A stretch of DNA of 64,000 bases from Polaribacter reichenbachii (GCF_001975665.1 NZ_CP019419.1:2401501-2465500); one strand, 5' to 3'. Counted from the first letter of the stretch, positions 9,053 through 18,776 are shown. Notes: generated by a model not told the origin, from the letters alone. Translations and numbers: made by a program.

Positions 9053-11875
9053 TTAAGCCAATTCCTTTTTTAAGAATTTAGCAGTATAACTTGTTTTATG
9101 TTTTGCTACTTGTTCTGGAGTTCCAGTAGCTAAAATTTTTCCTCCTTTTTTTCCACCTTCCATACCAACATCAATAATATAATCTGCCAATTTAATAACA
9201 TCTAAATTGTGTTCTATAATTAAAACAGTATTTCCTTTATCTGCTAGTTTGTTAAGTACTTCCATTAATACTCTAATATCTTCGAAATGTAAACCTGTTG
9301 TAGGTTCATCTAAAATATAAAATGTATTTCCTGTGTCTCTTTTAGATAATTCTGATGCCAATTTAATTCGCTGTGCTTCACCACCAGAAAGTGTTGTAGA
9401 TTGTTGTCCAAGAGTTATGTAACCCAAACCTACATCTTTAATCGTTTTTAATTTTCTGTGGATTTTAGGTATGTTCTCAAAAAAATCGGTAGAATCTTCA
9501 ATAGTCATATCTAATACATCAGAAATAGATTTTCCTTTGTATCTAATTTCTAGAGTTTCTCTGTTAAAACGTTTTCCTTGGCAAGTTTCGCATTCTACTT
9601 GTACATCAGGTAAAAAATTCATCTCAATTACACGAACTCCACCTCCTTGACAAGTTTCACAACGTCCGCCTTTTACGTTAAAAGAAAATCGCCCAGGTTT
9701 ATAACCACGAATAGCAGCTTCTGGAGTTTTTGCAAATAAACTTCTAATTTCATCAAAAGTTTTGGTGTAAGTAGCTGGGTTAGATCTTGGTGTTCTTCCA
9801 ATAGGAGATTGATCAATATCAATTACTTTATCAACATTTTCTAAACCTTCAATTTTTTTATAAGGCATTGGTTTTTTTACACCTCTATAAATATGTTTGT
9901 TTAAAATTGGGTAAAGTGTTTCGTTGATTAATGTCGATTTTCCACTACCAGAAACTCCTGTAACACAAATCATTTGTCCTAAAGGAAATTCAACAGAAAC
10001 ATTTTTAAGATTATTACCAGTTGCACCTTTTAATTTAATGGTTTTTCCATTGCCTTCTCTACGTTTTTTAGGTACTATAATTGCTTTTCTACCCGTTAAA
10101 TAATCTGTAGTTAAAGTTTCGTTTTTTATAATTTCATCATAAGTACCAATACTTACAATTTCTCCTCCGTGTTTTCCTGCACCTGGACCAATGTCTAAAA
10201 CGTAATCTGCTTTTTTCATCATATCTTCATCGTGTTCAACGACTAAAACAGAATTACCAACATCTCTTAATTTAATTAGAGAATCTATTAATTTTTGATT
10301 GTCTCTTTGATGTAAACCAATACTAGGTTCATCTAAAATATATAAAACTCCAACCAATTGCGAACCAATTTGTGTTGCTAAACGGATTCTTTGCGCTTCG
10401 CCACCAGAAAGTGATTTAGAGGTTCTGTCTAAATTTAAATAATCTAAACCAACATCTAATAAAAACTGAATACGAGTTCTTATTTCTTTTAATATTTCTG
10501 ATGCAATTGTAAGTTGTTTTTCTGATAAGTTTTTTTCGATTTTAGAAAACCAAGATGCTAATTCAGTAACATCCATCTGTGCTAAATCACTGATGTTCTT
10601 GTCAGTAATTTTAAAATGAAGTGCTTCTTTTTTTAATCTCTTTCCATTACAAACAGAGCAAGTAACTTCATCCATAAAACCTTTTGCCCAGCGTTTTATG
10701 CTTGTGCTTTCTGCATTTTTATATTGGTTTTCTATAAATGCAACAATACCTTCAAAATCAATTTTGTAATTTCTAGTAACACCAACAGTTTTAGATTCAA
10801 TTTTAAAGGTTTCATTACCGCCATTTAAAATTATTTCTAAAGCCTCTTTGGGTATATCTTTAATTGCATCTGTTAATTTAAATTGATAACGTTCTGCAAT
10901 ATTCTGAATTTGTTTAAAAATCCAACTACTTTTCTGTTCTCCTAAAGGTGCAATTCCGCCATTTTTTATCGAAATTGTATCATCAGGAATCACTTTTTTT
11001 AAGTTAATTTCTTGAGTGATACCTAATCCATTACATTTATTACAAGCACCTTTTGGCGAGTTAAAAGAAAAAGTATTTGGTTCAGGATTTGGGTATGCAA
11101 TTCCTGTTGTTGGGCACATTAATTCACGACTAAAATAACGAGGCTTTTCATCATCAATATCAATAACCATCATTATATTATTACCAGAATATAAAGCTGT
11201 TTTAATAGTTTCGTCTAATCTTTTTTCTGATGATTCGTTTACCAAAAGTCGATCAATAACTACTTCAATATCGTGCGTTTTATATCGGTCTAAACGCATT
11301 CCTTTTTCTATTTCTCTAATTTCGCCATTAACACGAACTCTTAAAAAACCTTGTTTAGAAATTTGTTCGAACAATTCTCTATAATGTCCTTTTCTCGATT
11401 TAATTAATGGTGCTAAAATTGCAACTTTTTTATTTTTAAAATCTTTAAGAATTAGCTCTTTTATTTGCTCATCAGAATAGCTAACCATTTTTTCGCTAGT
11501 ATTGTAAGAATAAGCATCTGCAGCTCTTGCAAATAAAAGTCTAAGAAAATCGTAAATTTCTGTAATGGTACCTACTGTAGAACGCGGACTTTTGTTTGTC
11601 GTTTTTTGCTCAATAGAAATCACTGGAGAAAGTCCATCAATTTTATCTACATCAGGTCTTTCTAAACCGCCCAAAAACTGTCTGGCGTATGCAGAAAAAG
11701 TTTCTATATAACGTCTTTGGCCTTCAGCATAAATGGTGTCGAAGGCTAATGAAGATTTTCCACTACCACTTAAACCAGTAATTACAACTAGTTTTTCTCG
11801 CGGAATTTTTACATCAATATTTTTTAAATTATGAGCTCTTGCTCCGTAAACTTCAATATATTCTTGGTCTTTCAA
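9053..11875 (-). CDS. uvrA: UvrA, excinuclease ABC subunit A
   Basis: UvrA recognises bulky DNA damage and loads UvrB in nucleotide excision repair. Both ABC units are complete: Walker [10 protein letters not shown] and signature [12 protein letters not shown] in the first half, GVSGSGKST (about residue 640) and [12 protein letters not shown] in the second. The C-terminal zinc site ([17 protein letters not shown]) is intact, while in the first zinc module the leading pair reads CPTT instead of CPxC; I recall this from other Bacteroidetes. The open frame reaches back to a TTG at 11902, but that codon overlaps a TAACTTTG promoter box. I therefore place the start at the TTG at 11875, just before [19 protein letters not shown], where UvrA homology begins; this gives 940 residues. 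Confidence 0.93.
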   Translation of the reverse strand: MKDQEYIEVYGARAHNLKNIDVKIPREKLVVITGLSGSGKSSLAFDTIYAEGQRRYIETFSAYARQFLGGLERPDVDKIDGLSPVISIEQKTTNKSPRSTVGTITEIYDFLRLLFARAADAYSYNTSEKMVSYSDEQIKELILKDFKNKKVAILAPLIKSRKGHYRELFEQISKQGFLRVRVNGEIREIEKGMRLDRYKTHDIEVVIDRLLVNESSEKRLDETIKTALYSGNNIMMVIDIDDEKPRYFSRELMCPTTGIAYPNPEPNTFSFNSPKGACNKCNGLGITQEINLKKVIPDDTISIKNGGIAPLGEQKSSWIFKQIQNIAERYQFKLTDAIKDIPKEALEIILNGGNETFKIESKTVGVTRNYKIDFEGIVAFIENQYKNAESTSIKRWAKGFMDEVTCSVCNGKRLKKEALHFKITDKNISDLAQMDVTELASWFSKIEKNLSEKQLTIASEILKEIRTRIQFLLDVGLDYLNLDRTSKSLSGGEAQRIRLATQIGSQLVGVLYILDEPSIGLHQRDNQKLIDSLIKLRDVGNSVLVVEHDEDMMKKADYVLDIGPGAGKHGGEIVSIGTYDEIIKNETLTTDYLTGRKAIIVPKKRREGNGKTIKLKGATGNNLKNVSVEFPLGQMICVTGVSGSGKSTLINETLYPILNKHIYRGVKKPMPYKKIEGLENVDKVIDIDQSPIGRTPRSNPATYTKTFDEIRSLFAKTPEAAIRGYKPGRFSFNVKGGRCETCQGGGVRVIEMNFLPDVQVECETCQGKRFNRETLEIRYKGKSISDVLDMTIEDSTDFFENIPKIHRKLKTIKDVGLGYITLGQQSTTLSGGEAQRIKLASELSKRDTGNTFYILDEPTTGLHFEDIRVLMEVLNKLADKGNTVLIIEHNLDVIKLADYIIDVGMEGGKKGGKILATGTPEQVAKHKTSYTAKFLKKELA

Positions 11876-11899
11876 TAAATAGGAAATTTTGCAAAGATG

Positions 11900-11907
11900 C
11901 AAAGTTA
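11900..11907 (-). promoter_or_regulatory. Candidate -7 box for uvrA
   Basis: The minus strand reads TAACTTTG, fitting TAnnTTTG, 25 nt upstream of the TTG proposed as the uvrA start. Its overlap with the upstream in-frame TTG (11902) argues against that codon being used. No convincing -33 TTG is visible. Confidence 0.45.
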
Positions 11908-12101
11908 ATCAATCTGTATTACTTTTTTATTAAAATGCTACTATTGCCTAAACGAGAAATAATATTTTTTCTAAATTAATAGTTTAAATCGCTTTTCTTA
12001 ACGAATTCTAATTTTTAATATTAAATTTTTATCAAACTTAATTTTAGAGATTTTTAAGATAAATGAACTCATTATAGTATATTGCATTAAAAGTTTTTAA
12101 A

Positions 12102-12329
12102 ATGAATTTTATACATTCCATTAGACATTTTTTTGAAAAACACGGTTTTGGTGTGTTTTCTAGATTGGCAGATCGTTTAGGGATTAGAGCAAAAAACGTA
12201 CGTATATATTTTGTTTATGTAACTTTTTTTACGGTAGGTTTATCTTTTGGATTGTATTTAACACTAGCTTTTTTAATGAAGTTGAAAGATTTAGTTTATA
12301 CCAAAAGAACATCTGTTTTTGATTTATAA
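12102..12329 (+). CDS. PspC-domain small membrane protein (75 aa)
   Basis: This short protein carries the PspC fold: an amphipathic N-terminal part (FGVFSRLADRLGIRAKNVRIYF) followed by one hydrophobic segment (FVYVTFFTVGLSFGLYLTLAFL). PspC proteins are inner-membrane components of phage-shock/envelope-stress responses, but no PspA or PspB is nearby. Flavobacteria often have such stand-alone versions. It ends 3 nt before the K+ channel gene, so both are probably translated from one mRNA. Confidence 0.75.
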   Translation: MNFIHSIRHFFEKHGFGVFSRLADRLGIRAKNVRIYFVYVTFFTVGLSFGLYLTLAFLMKLKDLVYTKRTSVFDL

Positions 12330-12332
12330 TTT

Positions 12333-13331
12333 ATGGGGTTTTTAGCATCTAAAATTTATAAGATACTTTTTTTAGTAGTTTCAATTTTAACTGTCGGAAC
12401 TGTTGGTTATATGCTTTTGTCGCATTATTCTTTTATTGATGCGCTTTATATGACTGTTATTACTGTAACAACAGTCGGTTTTGGTGAGGTGCAACCTTTT
12501 ACGCCAGAAGATAAAATTTTTACAATTTTTTTAATTTTAACGAGTATTACTATTTTTGGTTATGCAGTATCAGCATTTTCAGAATATTTGGTTAGCGGAC
12601 AATTTTTTGAACATTTTAAACATAGAAGAGTGGAAAAACAAATAGCACATTTAGAAGGGCATACAATTGTTTGTGGTTATGGTAGAAATGGAAAACAAGC
12701 TATAGTAAAACTCCAAAATTATAATAAAGATTTTGTTGTTGTAGAAAAAAATAAAGAAATGATAGCTTTGTTAGATGAACAAGGTTTGCTAAATATTCAT
12801 GGAGATGCAACTTTAGATGAAACTTTAATTAATGCAGGTATTCTTAAAGCAACAGCATTAATTGCGGCATTACCTTCTGATGCTAATAATCTTTTTATAG
12901 TTTTAACAGCAAGTCAATTAAATAAAAATTGTAGAATAATTAGTAGAGCTTCTGATGAAAGTTCTTACAGCAAATTAAAAATTGCTGGTGCAGATAATGT
13001 AATTATGCCAGATAAATTAGGTGGTAATCATATGGCTTCTTTAGTTACTACTCCAGATGTAATTGAGTTTGTAGATCGATTAACCATAGAAGGAGAAACT
13101 ACTGCGAATTTAGAGGAAATTGATGTTGATGAATTGCCTGTAAAATATATAGGTAAAACTATTTTAGATTTAGATTTAAGAAGAAAAACGGGTTGTACAG
13201 TAATTGGTTTTAGAAATCCAGATAAAGATTATATTATAAATCCAGAAGCAGGTTCAGTTTTAATAAATGGTTCACACTTAATTGTTTTAGGCAGACCAGA
13301 ACAAATAACAAAACTCAGACAGTTATTTTAA
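12333..13331 (+). CDS. Two-TM potassium channel with RCK/TrkA domains (332 aa)
   Basis: Two transmembrane helices (residues 8-28 and about 64-85) flank a pore loop with the selectivity filter TTVGFGE at 46-52, as in MthK/Kch-type channels. A Rossmann RCK (TrkA-N) domain starts with VCGYGRNGKQ near residue 112 and contains a typical acidic dinucleotide-binding end (VVVEKN). A TrkA-C domain occupies about 255-332 and ends in a GxxLIVLG motif. The protein should form a tetrameric ligand-gated K+ channel in the inner membrane. It sits between the PspC-like gene (3 nt upstream) and the reductase gene (1 nt downstream), a tight three-gene unit. Confidence 0.88.
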   Translation: MGFLASKIYKILFLVVSILTVGTVGYMLLSHYSFIDALYMTVITVTTVGFGEVQPFTPEDKIFTIFLILTSITIFGYAVSAFSEYLVSGQFFEHFKHRRVEKQIAHLEGHTIVCGYGRNGKQAIVKLQNYNKDFVVVEKNKEMIALLDEQGLLNIHGDATLDETLINAGILKATALIAALPSDANNLFIVLTASQLNKNCRIISRASDESSYSKLKIAGADNVIMPDKLGGNHMASLVTTPDVIEFVDRLTIEGETTANLEEIDVDELPVKYIGKTILDLDLRRKTGCTVIGFRNPDKDYIINPEAGSVLINGSHLIVLGRPEQITKLRQLF

Positions 13332-13332
13332 A

Positions 13333-14232
13333 ATGAATAAAGTTGTAATTACAGGTAGTAATGGATTGTTAGGGCAGTCTTTGCTAAAATTATTATTGCA
13401 GGATAAAGAAAATTACAAGGTTTTTGGATTTTCTAGAGGTGAAAATAGAAGTGGAAGAGAAGATTTTACTTATGTTTCTATTGATATTACTAAAGAAGAA
13501 AATCTTAAAAACTCCATAAAAGAAATTAAACCTGATTTTATCATAAATACAGCAGCAATGACTCAGGTTGATGCTTGCGAAAATGATAAAGAAGCTTGCG
13601 ATTTATTAAATATTACTGTTGTAAAATGGTTGGCTGAGGTTTCATCAGAAATAAATACACATATAATTCATCTTTCTACAGATTTTATTTTTGATGGTAA
13701 AAAAGGATATTATAAAGAAACAGATGCTCCAAATCCGTTAAGTTATTATGGATTATCAAAATTAAAATCAGAAGAAATTTTATTAGATTCAAATATAAAC
13801 TATGCAATTCTAAGAACCATTTTAGTTTACGGAAAAGTATTTGATATGAGCAGAAGTAATATTGTGCTTTGGGTAATAAGTATGTTAGAGCAAGGAAAAG
13901 AAATTACAATTGTAAACGATCAATACAGAATGCCAACTTTTGTAGATGATTTGGCAATGGCGTGTAAAATTTCTATGGATAAAAAGGCGAAAGGAATTTA
14001 TCATATTTCATCAAACAAATTATTAAGTGTTTTTGAGATTACACAACAAGTTGCAGAGGTTTTTAATTTAGATAAAAGTTTAATAAAACCTATATCATCA
14101 TCAACCTTAAATCAAATAGCAAAAAGACCCGCTAAAACAGGTTTCGATTTAACTAAAACAAATAAAGAATTAGAATTTTATCCAAATTCATTTGAAGAAG
14201 ATTTGCGCAGATTTAAAGAAAAGTTAATGTAA
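13333..14232 (+). CDS. RmlD-like SDR-family sugar-nucleotide reductase (299 aa)
   Basis: An extended short-chain dehydrogenase: NADP-binding motif GSNGLLGQS at residues 8-16, STDFIFDG around 116, and the catalytic YxxxK (YGLSKLKSE) near residue 136. The closest named family is dTDP-4-dehydrorhamnose reductase (RmlD), which makes dTDP-L-rhamnose, but no rmlA, rmlB or rmlC gene lies beside it. Flavobacteria carry stand-alone homologues whose substrate is not known, so I do not assign rmlD. It begins 1 nt after the channel gene. Confidence 0.8.
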   Translation: MNKVVITGSNGLLGQSLLKLLLQDKENYKVFGFSRGENRSGREDFTYVSIDITKEENLKNSIKEIKPDFIINTAAMTQVDACENDKEACDLLNITVVKWLAEVSSEINTHIIHLSTDFIFDGKKGYYKETDAPNPLSYYGLSKLKSEEILLDSNINYAILRTILVYGKVFDMSRSNIVLWVISMLEQGKEITIVNDQYRMPTFVDDLAMACKISMDKKAKGIYHISSNKLLSVFEITQQVAEVFNLDKSLIKPISSSTLNQIAKRPAKTGFDLTKTNKELEFYPNSFEEDLRRFKEKLM

Positions 14233-14322
14233 AAATGACATTTAACGTTCAAAAATTCTTAAAACATCATTTTTTTTATGATATTGCACATCAGTAAATT
14301 TAAAACTAACAATACAAATATT

Positions 14323-15909
14323 ATGAAGAAAAAACTTCTTTCTTTGTTGCTTTTAGCAGCACCAATATTAACTTTTGCCCAAGAAAAAGGGTTAGATCAA
14401 CAAATAGATGAGGCATTTGGTAATGCAACAGGTTGGTTTGTGGATTTTATCTTTTATCAAATTCCGTTTACAGATACAATAAGTATTTATTGGGTTTTAT
14501 TTCCGCTAATTTTAGGAGCAACTTATTTTACGTTCTACTTCAATTTTATCAATTTTAAAGGTTTTTTTACATCAATAAATATTGTTAGAGGTAAATACGA
14601 TAGTTTAGAGGGTAGAGAAGATCATAAAGTAGAAATTGCAAAATCAGAATTTACAGACGAAGAAGATAATCCTGATACAATTAGAGTAGAAGGGCATAGT
14701 GGAGAGGTTTCTCACTTCCAAGCATTAACAGCAGCGCTTTCTGCAACTGTTGGTTTGGGTAATATTGCAGGTGTTGCAATTGCAGTTTCCATTGGTGGTG
14801 CAGGTGCTACTTTTTGGATGATTGTTGCTGGGTTTTTAGGAATGGCATCAAAATTTGTAGAGTGTACTTTAGGTGTAAAATATAGAGATATTGAAGCTGA
14901 TGGAACTGTATATGGTGGACCAATGTACTATTTAACAAAAGGATTAAAAAATAAAACTCTAGGTAAAGTTTTAGCCGTGTTTTTTGCAATTTTTGTAATT
15001 GGTGGTTCTTTTGGAGGTGGAAATATGTTTCAAGTAAATCAAGCTTTTCAATTAGTTGAAAATATTACAGGTGGTACAGAATCATTTATCCACGGTAAAG
15101 GTTGGTTATTTGGTTTAGTAATGGCAATTCTTGTAGGTATTGTAATTATTGGAGGAATCAAAAAAATAGCGAAAGTAACAGATAAGATTGTACCTTTTAT
15201 GGTAGCAATTTATGTTGCTGCATCGTTATTTGTAATATTTGCCAACTTTAGTATGGTGGGTGATGCATTTTCTCAAATCTTTACAGGAGCATTTAGTCCA
15301 GAAGGAATTGCAGGGGGTGCAATAGGAGTTTTAGTGCAAGGATTTAGAAGAGCAGCTTTCTCTAACGAAGCAGGTATTGGTTCTGCATCTATTGCGCATT
15401 CAGCAGTAAAAACAAAATATGCAGCAAGTGAAGGTATGGTTGCTTTATTAGAACCTTTTATAGATACAGTTGTGGTTTGTACAATGACAGCTTTAGTATT
15501 AATTATTACTGGTAATGTTGCTGCAGAAAATGCTTCTTTAAACGATGCGCAAGCAATTTTATTAACTTCTGGTGCTTTCGAATCTGCAATTTCTTGGTTC
15601 CCTTATGTATTAACTGTAGCAGTAGTTTTATTTGCATTTAGTTCAATGATTTCTTGGTCTTATTACGGTTTTCAAGGTTGGGTATTTTTATTCGGTAGAT
15701 CTAAAAAAATGGAATATACTTATAAAGTAATCTTTTGTGTATTTGTTGTAATTGGTGCAGCTGCAAGTTTAGGTTCTGTAATTGGTTTTTCTGATGCAAT
15801 GGTTTTTGCAATGATGGTACCAAATATGATTGGTTTAATTTTATTAGCTCCTAAAGTAAAAGCGGAGTTAACAAAATATATGGATGCTATAAAAAGTACT
15901 AAAGCATAA
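14323..15909 (+). CDS. Sodium/proton:alanine symporter, AGCS family (528 aa)
   Basis: AGCS transporters import alanine or glycine with Na+ or H+. The family core is clear: [28 protein letters not shown] and [19 protein letters not shown]. About eleven hydrophobic helices are visible. The frame is open from an ATG at 14278, but I start at the ATG at 14323, because [20 protein letters not shown] is a typical flavobacterial exported N-terminus while the preceding 15 residues are not. A charged insert ([18 protein letters not shown]) separates the first helix from the conserved core. It is a single gene, 9 nt ahead of the ComEA-like gene. Confidence 0.9.
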   Translation: MKKKLLSLLLLAAPILTFAQEKGLDQQIDEAFGNATGWFVDFIFYQIPFTDTISIYWVLFPLILGATYFTFYFNFINFKGFFTSINIVRGKYDSLEGREDHKVEIAKSEFTDEEDNPDTIRVEGHSGEVSHFQALTAALSATVGLGNIAGVAIAVSIGGAGATFWMIVAGFLGMASKFVECTLGVKYRDIEADGTVYGGPMYYLTKGLKNKTLGKVLAVFFAIFVIGGSFGGGNMFQVNQAFQLVENITGGTESFIHGKGWLFGLVMAILVGIVIIGGIKKIAKVTDKIVPFMVAIYVAASLFVIFANFSMVGDAFSQIFTGAFSPEGIAGGAIGVLVQGFRRAAFSNEAGIGSASIAHSAVKTKYAASEGMVALLEPFIDTVVVCTMTALVLIITGNVAAENASLNDAQAILLTSGAFESAISWFPYVLTVAVVLFAFSSMISWSYYGFQGWVFLFGRSKKMEYTYKVIFCVFVVIGAAASLGSVIGFSDAMVFAMMVPNMIGLILLAPKVKAELTKYMDAIKSTKA

Positions 15910-15918
15910 AATATAAAA

Positions 15919-16830
15919 ATGAAAATTTTAAAATCCCATTTCTGGTATAACAAAAGCCAAAGAAATGGGATTTTTTTATTGGCTATATTTATCATTATTC
16001 TTCAAATATTTATTTTTTCTGATATTCTTTTTGATGATGAAAAAATAGATACTAATCAACCAGAGTTAATCGCTTTTCAAAATCAAATAGACAGTTTAAA
16101 GTTAGTCGAAATAGAAAACAGAAAGCCTAAGATTTATCCTTTCAACCCCAATTACATTACAGATTATAAAGGCGAACAATTAGGGATGTCTTTAAAAGAA
16201 ATTGATCGATTACTATCCTTTAGAAAAACAAACAAGTTTGTCAACTCTAAAGAAGAATTTCAAAAAGTAACTAAGGTTTCAGATTCTTTACTGGCAAAAA
16301 TATCTCCTTATTTTAAATTCCCAGATTGGGTTGTAGCAAGAAATGATAAGAATCAAAAAAATACTTCAAATACCAATTCTAATACTTTCATTAATTCTAA
16401 AAAGTACAATTACAAAAAGAAAATAGTTTCAACCACAGACATTAATAAAGCAATAGCAGAAGATTTTAGAACCATTAACGGAATTGGTGCCGCTTTTTCT
16501 GAAAGAATTATTAAGTATCGTTCTAAATTACAAGGATTTTCTTTGGATGATCAATTGTACGAAGTTTGGGGTTTAGAAAAAGAAGTTGCAGATAAAGTAC
16601 TCTCAGTTTTTAAAATTGTAGAGCAACCTATTATTAAAAAAGTGAATGTAAATACTGTGGAATTCAAACAATTATTAAAAAATCCGTACATAGATTACCA
16701 GTTGTGTAAAATGATATTTAATTATAGAGATGAAGTTGCTGAGCTACAAGATATATCAGAATTAAAAAATATCAAGGGTTTTCCTTTAGATTTGTATGAT
16801 AGAATAACCTTATATTTGTTGGCTGAATAA
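15919..16830 (+). CDS. ComEA-like helix-hairpin-helix protein, membrane-anchored (303 aa)
   Basis: One N-terminal hydrophobic segment (residues 15-34) anchors the protein; the rest is extracytoplasmic. It holds three helix-hairpin-helix-like units: EQLGMSLKEIDRLLSFRK (about 90), DFRTINGIGAAFSERIIKYR (about 188-210) and NPYIDYQLCKMIFNYRDE (about 255-275). HhH proteins of the ComEA type bind double-stranded DNA non-specifically and serve in DNA uptake. A DNA-uptake role here is an inference from the fold; no comEC or pilus gene is adjacent. A polar Asn/Thr/Ser/Lys-rich linker (about 145-170) separates the first unit from the others. Confidence 0.78.
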   Translation: MKILKSHFWYNKSQRNGIFLLAIFIIILQIFIFSDILFDDEKIDTNQPELIAFQNQIDSLKLVEIENRKPKIYPFNPNYITDYKGEQLGMSLKEIDRLLSFRKTNKFVNSKEEFQKVTKVSDSLLAKISPYFKFPDWVVARNDKNQKNTSNTNSNTFINSKKYNYKKKIVSTTDINKAIAEDFRTINGIGAAFSERIIKYRSKLQGFSLDDQLYEVWGLEKEVADKVLSVFKIVEQPIIKKVNVNTVEFKQLLKNPYIDYQLCKMIFNYRDEVAELQDISELKNIKGFPLDLYDRITLYLLAE

Positions 16831-16848
16831 ATAAAAAAATCCTGCTCA

Positions 16849-18015
16849 ATGAACAGTATGTATTTTACTGAAGAACACGATGCTTTTCGTGCTAGTTTCA
16901 AAGAATTTTTACAGAAAGAAGTTGTACCTTATATCGATAAATGGGAGAAAACTGGAACTATAGATCGTTTCATCTGGAAAAAGTTTGGAGAAATGGGTTA
17001 TTTCGGATTATCAACTCCAGAAGAATATGGAGGTTTAGATTTAGATTTATTTTATACTGTTATTTTCTTAGAAGAAATGCAAAAAATTAATTCTGGCGGA
17101 TTTGCTGCAGCAATGTGGGCGCACGAATATTTAGCAATGACACACTTAAATAAAGAAGGTAACGATTCTCAAAAGAAAAAATATTTAGAACCAAGTGTTC
17201 ACGGAGATATGATTGGCTGTTTGTGCATCACAGAACCATTTGGAGGTTCAGATGTGGCAGGTATGCGATCTACGGCAATTAAAAAAGGAGATAAGTATAT
17301 ATTAAATGGCTCAAAAACATTTATTACAAATGGTGTGCTTTCAGATTATTTAATTGTGGCTGCAAAAACAGATCCAAACGATAAATATAAAGGTATAAGT
17401 ATTTTTATAGTTGATAGAAATTCAAAAGGGTTATCTGCAACAATGCTTAATAAATTAGGTTGGAAAGCTTCAGATACAGGAGAAATCGCTTTTGATAATG
17501 TAGAGATTCCAGTAGAAAATTTATTAGGAGAAGAAGGCAAAGGTTTTCCTTATATAATGCAACATTTTGCTTTAGAAAGATTGCTAATGGGTGTAAATGC
17601 ACACGCAAGAGCAGAATATGCAGTAGATTATGCACTTAAATATATGGAAGAAAGAATTGCCTTTGGTAAATCTTTAGATAGTTTTCAGGTTTTAAGACAT
17701 AAAATTGCAGAAATGGCAAGTAGAGTAGATATGTGTAGAGAATACAACTATTCAATTACCAAAAGATTAGATAATGGACAGTATGTGGTAAAAGAAGCAA
17801 GTATGTCTAAATTGTTATCAACGAAAATGGCAGACGAAGTAATTTATGATGCACTTCAGCTTTTAGGAGGTTATGGTTATATGGAAGATTATCCGATGGC
17901 ACGTTTATTAAGAGATAGTAGATTAGGGCCAATTGGTGGTGGTACATCAGAAATCTTAAAAGAGATTATCGCAAAAATTGTTATCGATAAAAAAGAATAC
18001 AAGCCGGCAACATAG
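16849..18015 (+). CDS. Acyl-CoA dehydrogenase (388 aa)
   Basis: A flavoenzyme that oxidises acyl-CoA to enoyl-CoA. Family signatures are complete: CLCITEPFGGSDVAG (FAD/substrate loop), NGSKTFITNG, the ARAEYAVDYALKYMEER helix, and a C-terminal LLGGYGYMEDYPMARLLRD with the probable catalytic Glu, followed by GGGTSEI. Length is normal. Chain-length preference cannot be read from sequence. A second in-frame ATG at 16858 (MYFTEEHDAF) is an alternative start. The last 17 codons are present a second time immediately downstream (18052-18102). Confidence 0.9.
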   Translation: MNSMYFTEEHDAFRASFKEFLQKEVVPYIDKWEKTGTIDRFIWKKFGEMGYFGLSTPEEYGGLDLDLFYTVIFLEEMQKINSGGFAAAMWAHEYLAMTHLNKEGNDSQKKKYLEPSVHGDMIGCLCITEPFGGSDVAGMRSTAIKKGDKYILNGSKTFITNGVLSDYLIVAAKTDPNDKYKGISIFIVDRNSKGLSATMLNKLGWKASDTGEIAFDNVEIPVENLLGEEGKGFPYIMQHFALERLLMGVNAHARAEYAVDYALKYMEERIAFGKSLDSFQVLRHKIAEMASRVDMCREYNYSITKRLDNGQYVVKEASMSKLLSTKMADEVIYDALQLLGGYGYMEDYPMARLLRDSRLGPIGGGTSEILKEIIAKIVIDKKEYKPAT

Positions 18016-18051
18016 TAATTTTGATAATGATTTTTGTGAAAATTATTTTCA

Positions 18052-18102
18052 ATTATCGCAAAAATGGTTATCGACAAAAAAGAATACAAGCCAGCCACTT
18101 AA
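18052..18102 (+). pseudogene. Second copy of the acyl-CoA dehydrogenase 3' end
   Basis: Seventeen codons repeat the end of the upstream gene (17965-18015) with an offset of exactly 87 bp: IIAKMVIDKKEYKPAT and a stop. Compared with the intact tail there is one replacement (Ile to Met), while Asp, Pro, Ala and Thr codons differ only at the third base and the stop codon changed from TAG to TAA. The 36 bp in between show no such similarity. It is the remnant of a paralogous or recombined gene end. Confidence 0.75.
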
Positions 18103-18124
18103 TTTGACTTTAAACTTACAACTC

Positions 18125-18151
18125 ACAACTGAATACTGGATACTGCCAACT
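18125..18151. repeat. Short intergenic repeat with CTGAATACTG-type units
   Basis: The sequence contains ACAACTGAATACTGGATACTG and then CCAACT (given in two parts, total 27 bp). A very similar string (ACTGAATACTGCCAACTGAA) occurs at 28804-28823 between rpoB and rpoC. Repeats of this type are scattered in intergenic DNA of flavobacterial genomes. Confidence 0.6.
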
Positions 18152-18159
18152 ATTTTTAT

Positions 18160-18243
18160 AACGTTCCCTAAAGGTCGGGCTTTCACTACTCGCTTTTTTC
18201 GTACCTCAAAAGAGCTCAAACAGGTCGTTCAATCCCTAACGCA
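18160..18243. repeat. 84-bp GC-richer intergenic element bounded by AACGTTCCCTAAAGG and TCCCTAACGC
   Basis: This stretch is clearly richer in G and C than the surrounding A/T DNA, has no plausible reading frame, and ends in weakly inverted CGTT/AACG termini. From memory, related elements (CGTTCCCT...AATCCCTAACGC) recur in intergenic regions of flavobacteria. Only one copy is present in this window, so the repeat status rests on that recollection. Confidence 0.5.
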
Positions 18244-18277
18244 AAAAGTTACTTCAAAAATTAATTGAAATAAAAAA

Positions 18278-18306
18278 TTGTAATTCATAATTAATAATTA
18301 CATTTG
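18278..18306 (+). promoter_or_regulatory. Promoter of rpsU
   Basis: TTG at 18278-18280, an 18-nt spacer and TACATTTG at 18299-18306 match the Bacteroidetes -33/-7 promoter consensus well. It implies a leader of about 70 nt before rpsU that contains a strong ribosome-binding site. Confidence 0.75.
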
Positions 18307-18366
18307 CAGTCCAAAAATTATAAATCAGCAGTTTAACTGTTTTTAAAAATATATAAGATACTTATG

Positions 18367-18376
18367 AAGGGAGGTG
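18367..18376 (+). promoter_or_regulatory. Strong Shine-Dalgarno sequence of rpsU
   Basis: AAGGGAGGTG includes GGAGGTG, a seven-base perfect complement to the 16S rRNA 3' end, 7 nt before the ATG at 18384. Most other genes in this window start without such a site. In Bacteroidetes the anti-SD is occluded by bS21, bS18 and bS6, and rpsU is an exception that keeps a strong SD, allowing feedback control by bS21. Confidence 0.85.
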
Positions 18377-18383
18377 CCAACCA

Positions 18384-18581
18384 ATGTTAATTATACCTGT
18401 AAAAGAAGGAGAGAATATAGATAGAGCTTTAAAACGTTATAAACGAAAGTTTGACAGAACAAAGACTATGAAAAACTTACGTAACAGAAAAAACTTTACA
18501 AAGCCATCTGTTGCTAAAAGAGCTCAAAGAATAAAAGCTTCATACGTACAAAGATTAAGAACGCAAGAAGAAGTAGGTTAA
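18384..18581 (+). CDS. rpsU: 30S ribosomal protein bS21
   Basis: Sixty-five residues, rich in Lys and Arg, beginning MLIIPVKEGENIDRALKRYK and containing the KRKFDRTKTMKNLRNRKNF core of bacteroidetal bS21. bS21 sits on the small-subunit platform next to the 3' end of 16S rRNA; in Bacteroidetes it helps hide the anti-Shine-Dalgarno. The gene has its own promoter (18278-18306), a strong SD and its own terminator (18603-18638), so it is a single-gene unit suited to feedback control. Confidence 0.96.
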   Translation: MLIIPVKEGENIDRALKRYKRKFDRTKTMKNLRNRKNFTKPSVAKRAQRIKASYVQRLRTQEEVG

Positions 18582-18602
18582 TGTAACCGAAAAGCAAAAT
18601 AC

Positions 18603-18638
18603 AAACTCGTATCAAATAATTTTGATACGAGTTTTTTT
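18603..18638 (+). terminator. Terminator of rpsU
   Basis: A perfect 14-bp stem (AAACTCGTATCAAA / TTTGATACGAGTTT) with a 4-nt loop is followed by a T-run, 21 nt after the rpsU stop. Confidence 0.92.
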
Positions 18639-18776
18639 ATGGGTAATTTTTTGTAATTTTACAAAAGACCACAGTTGTTTTGGTGAATAATGCAATATTT
18701 TAATAATATTAGATTTCAACTAATTGTACTAATTGTTTAAAATAAATTAAAAATCTCATAAATTATTATCAACTAA

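Noticed and set aside
11876..11902. Upstream TTG as start of uvrA
   Set aside because: It coincides with a TAACTTTG promoter box and adds nine residues that are not part of the family; TTG 11875 fits better.
14278..14322. Upstream ATG of the AGCS symporter
   Set aside because: The extra 15 residues are polar and precede a typical exported N-terminus at 14323.
17978..18268. Open reading frame of 96 codons after the acyl-CoA dehydrogenase
   Set aside because: It runs out of frame through the end of the dehydrogenase, the duplicated tail and the intergenic repeats, and its product resembles nothing protein-like.
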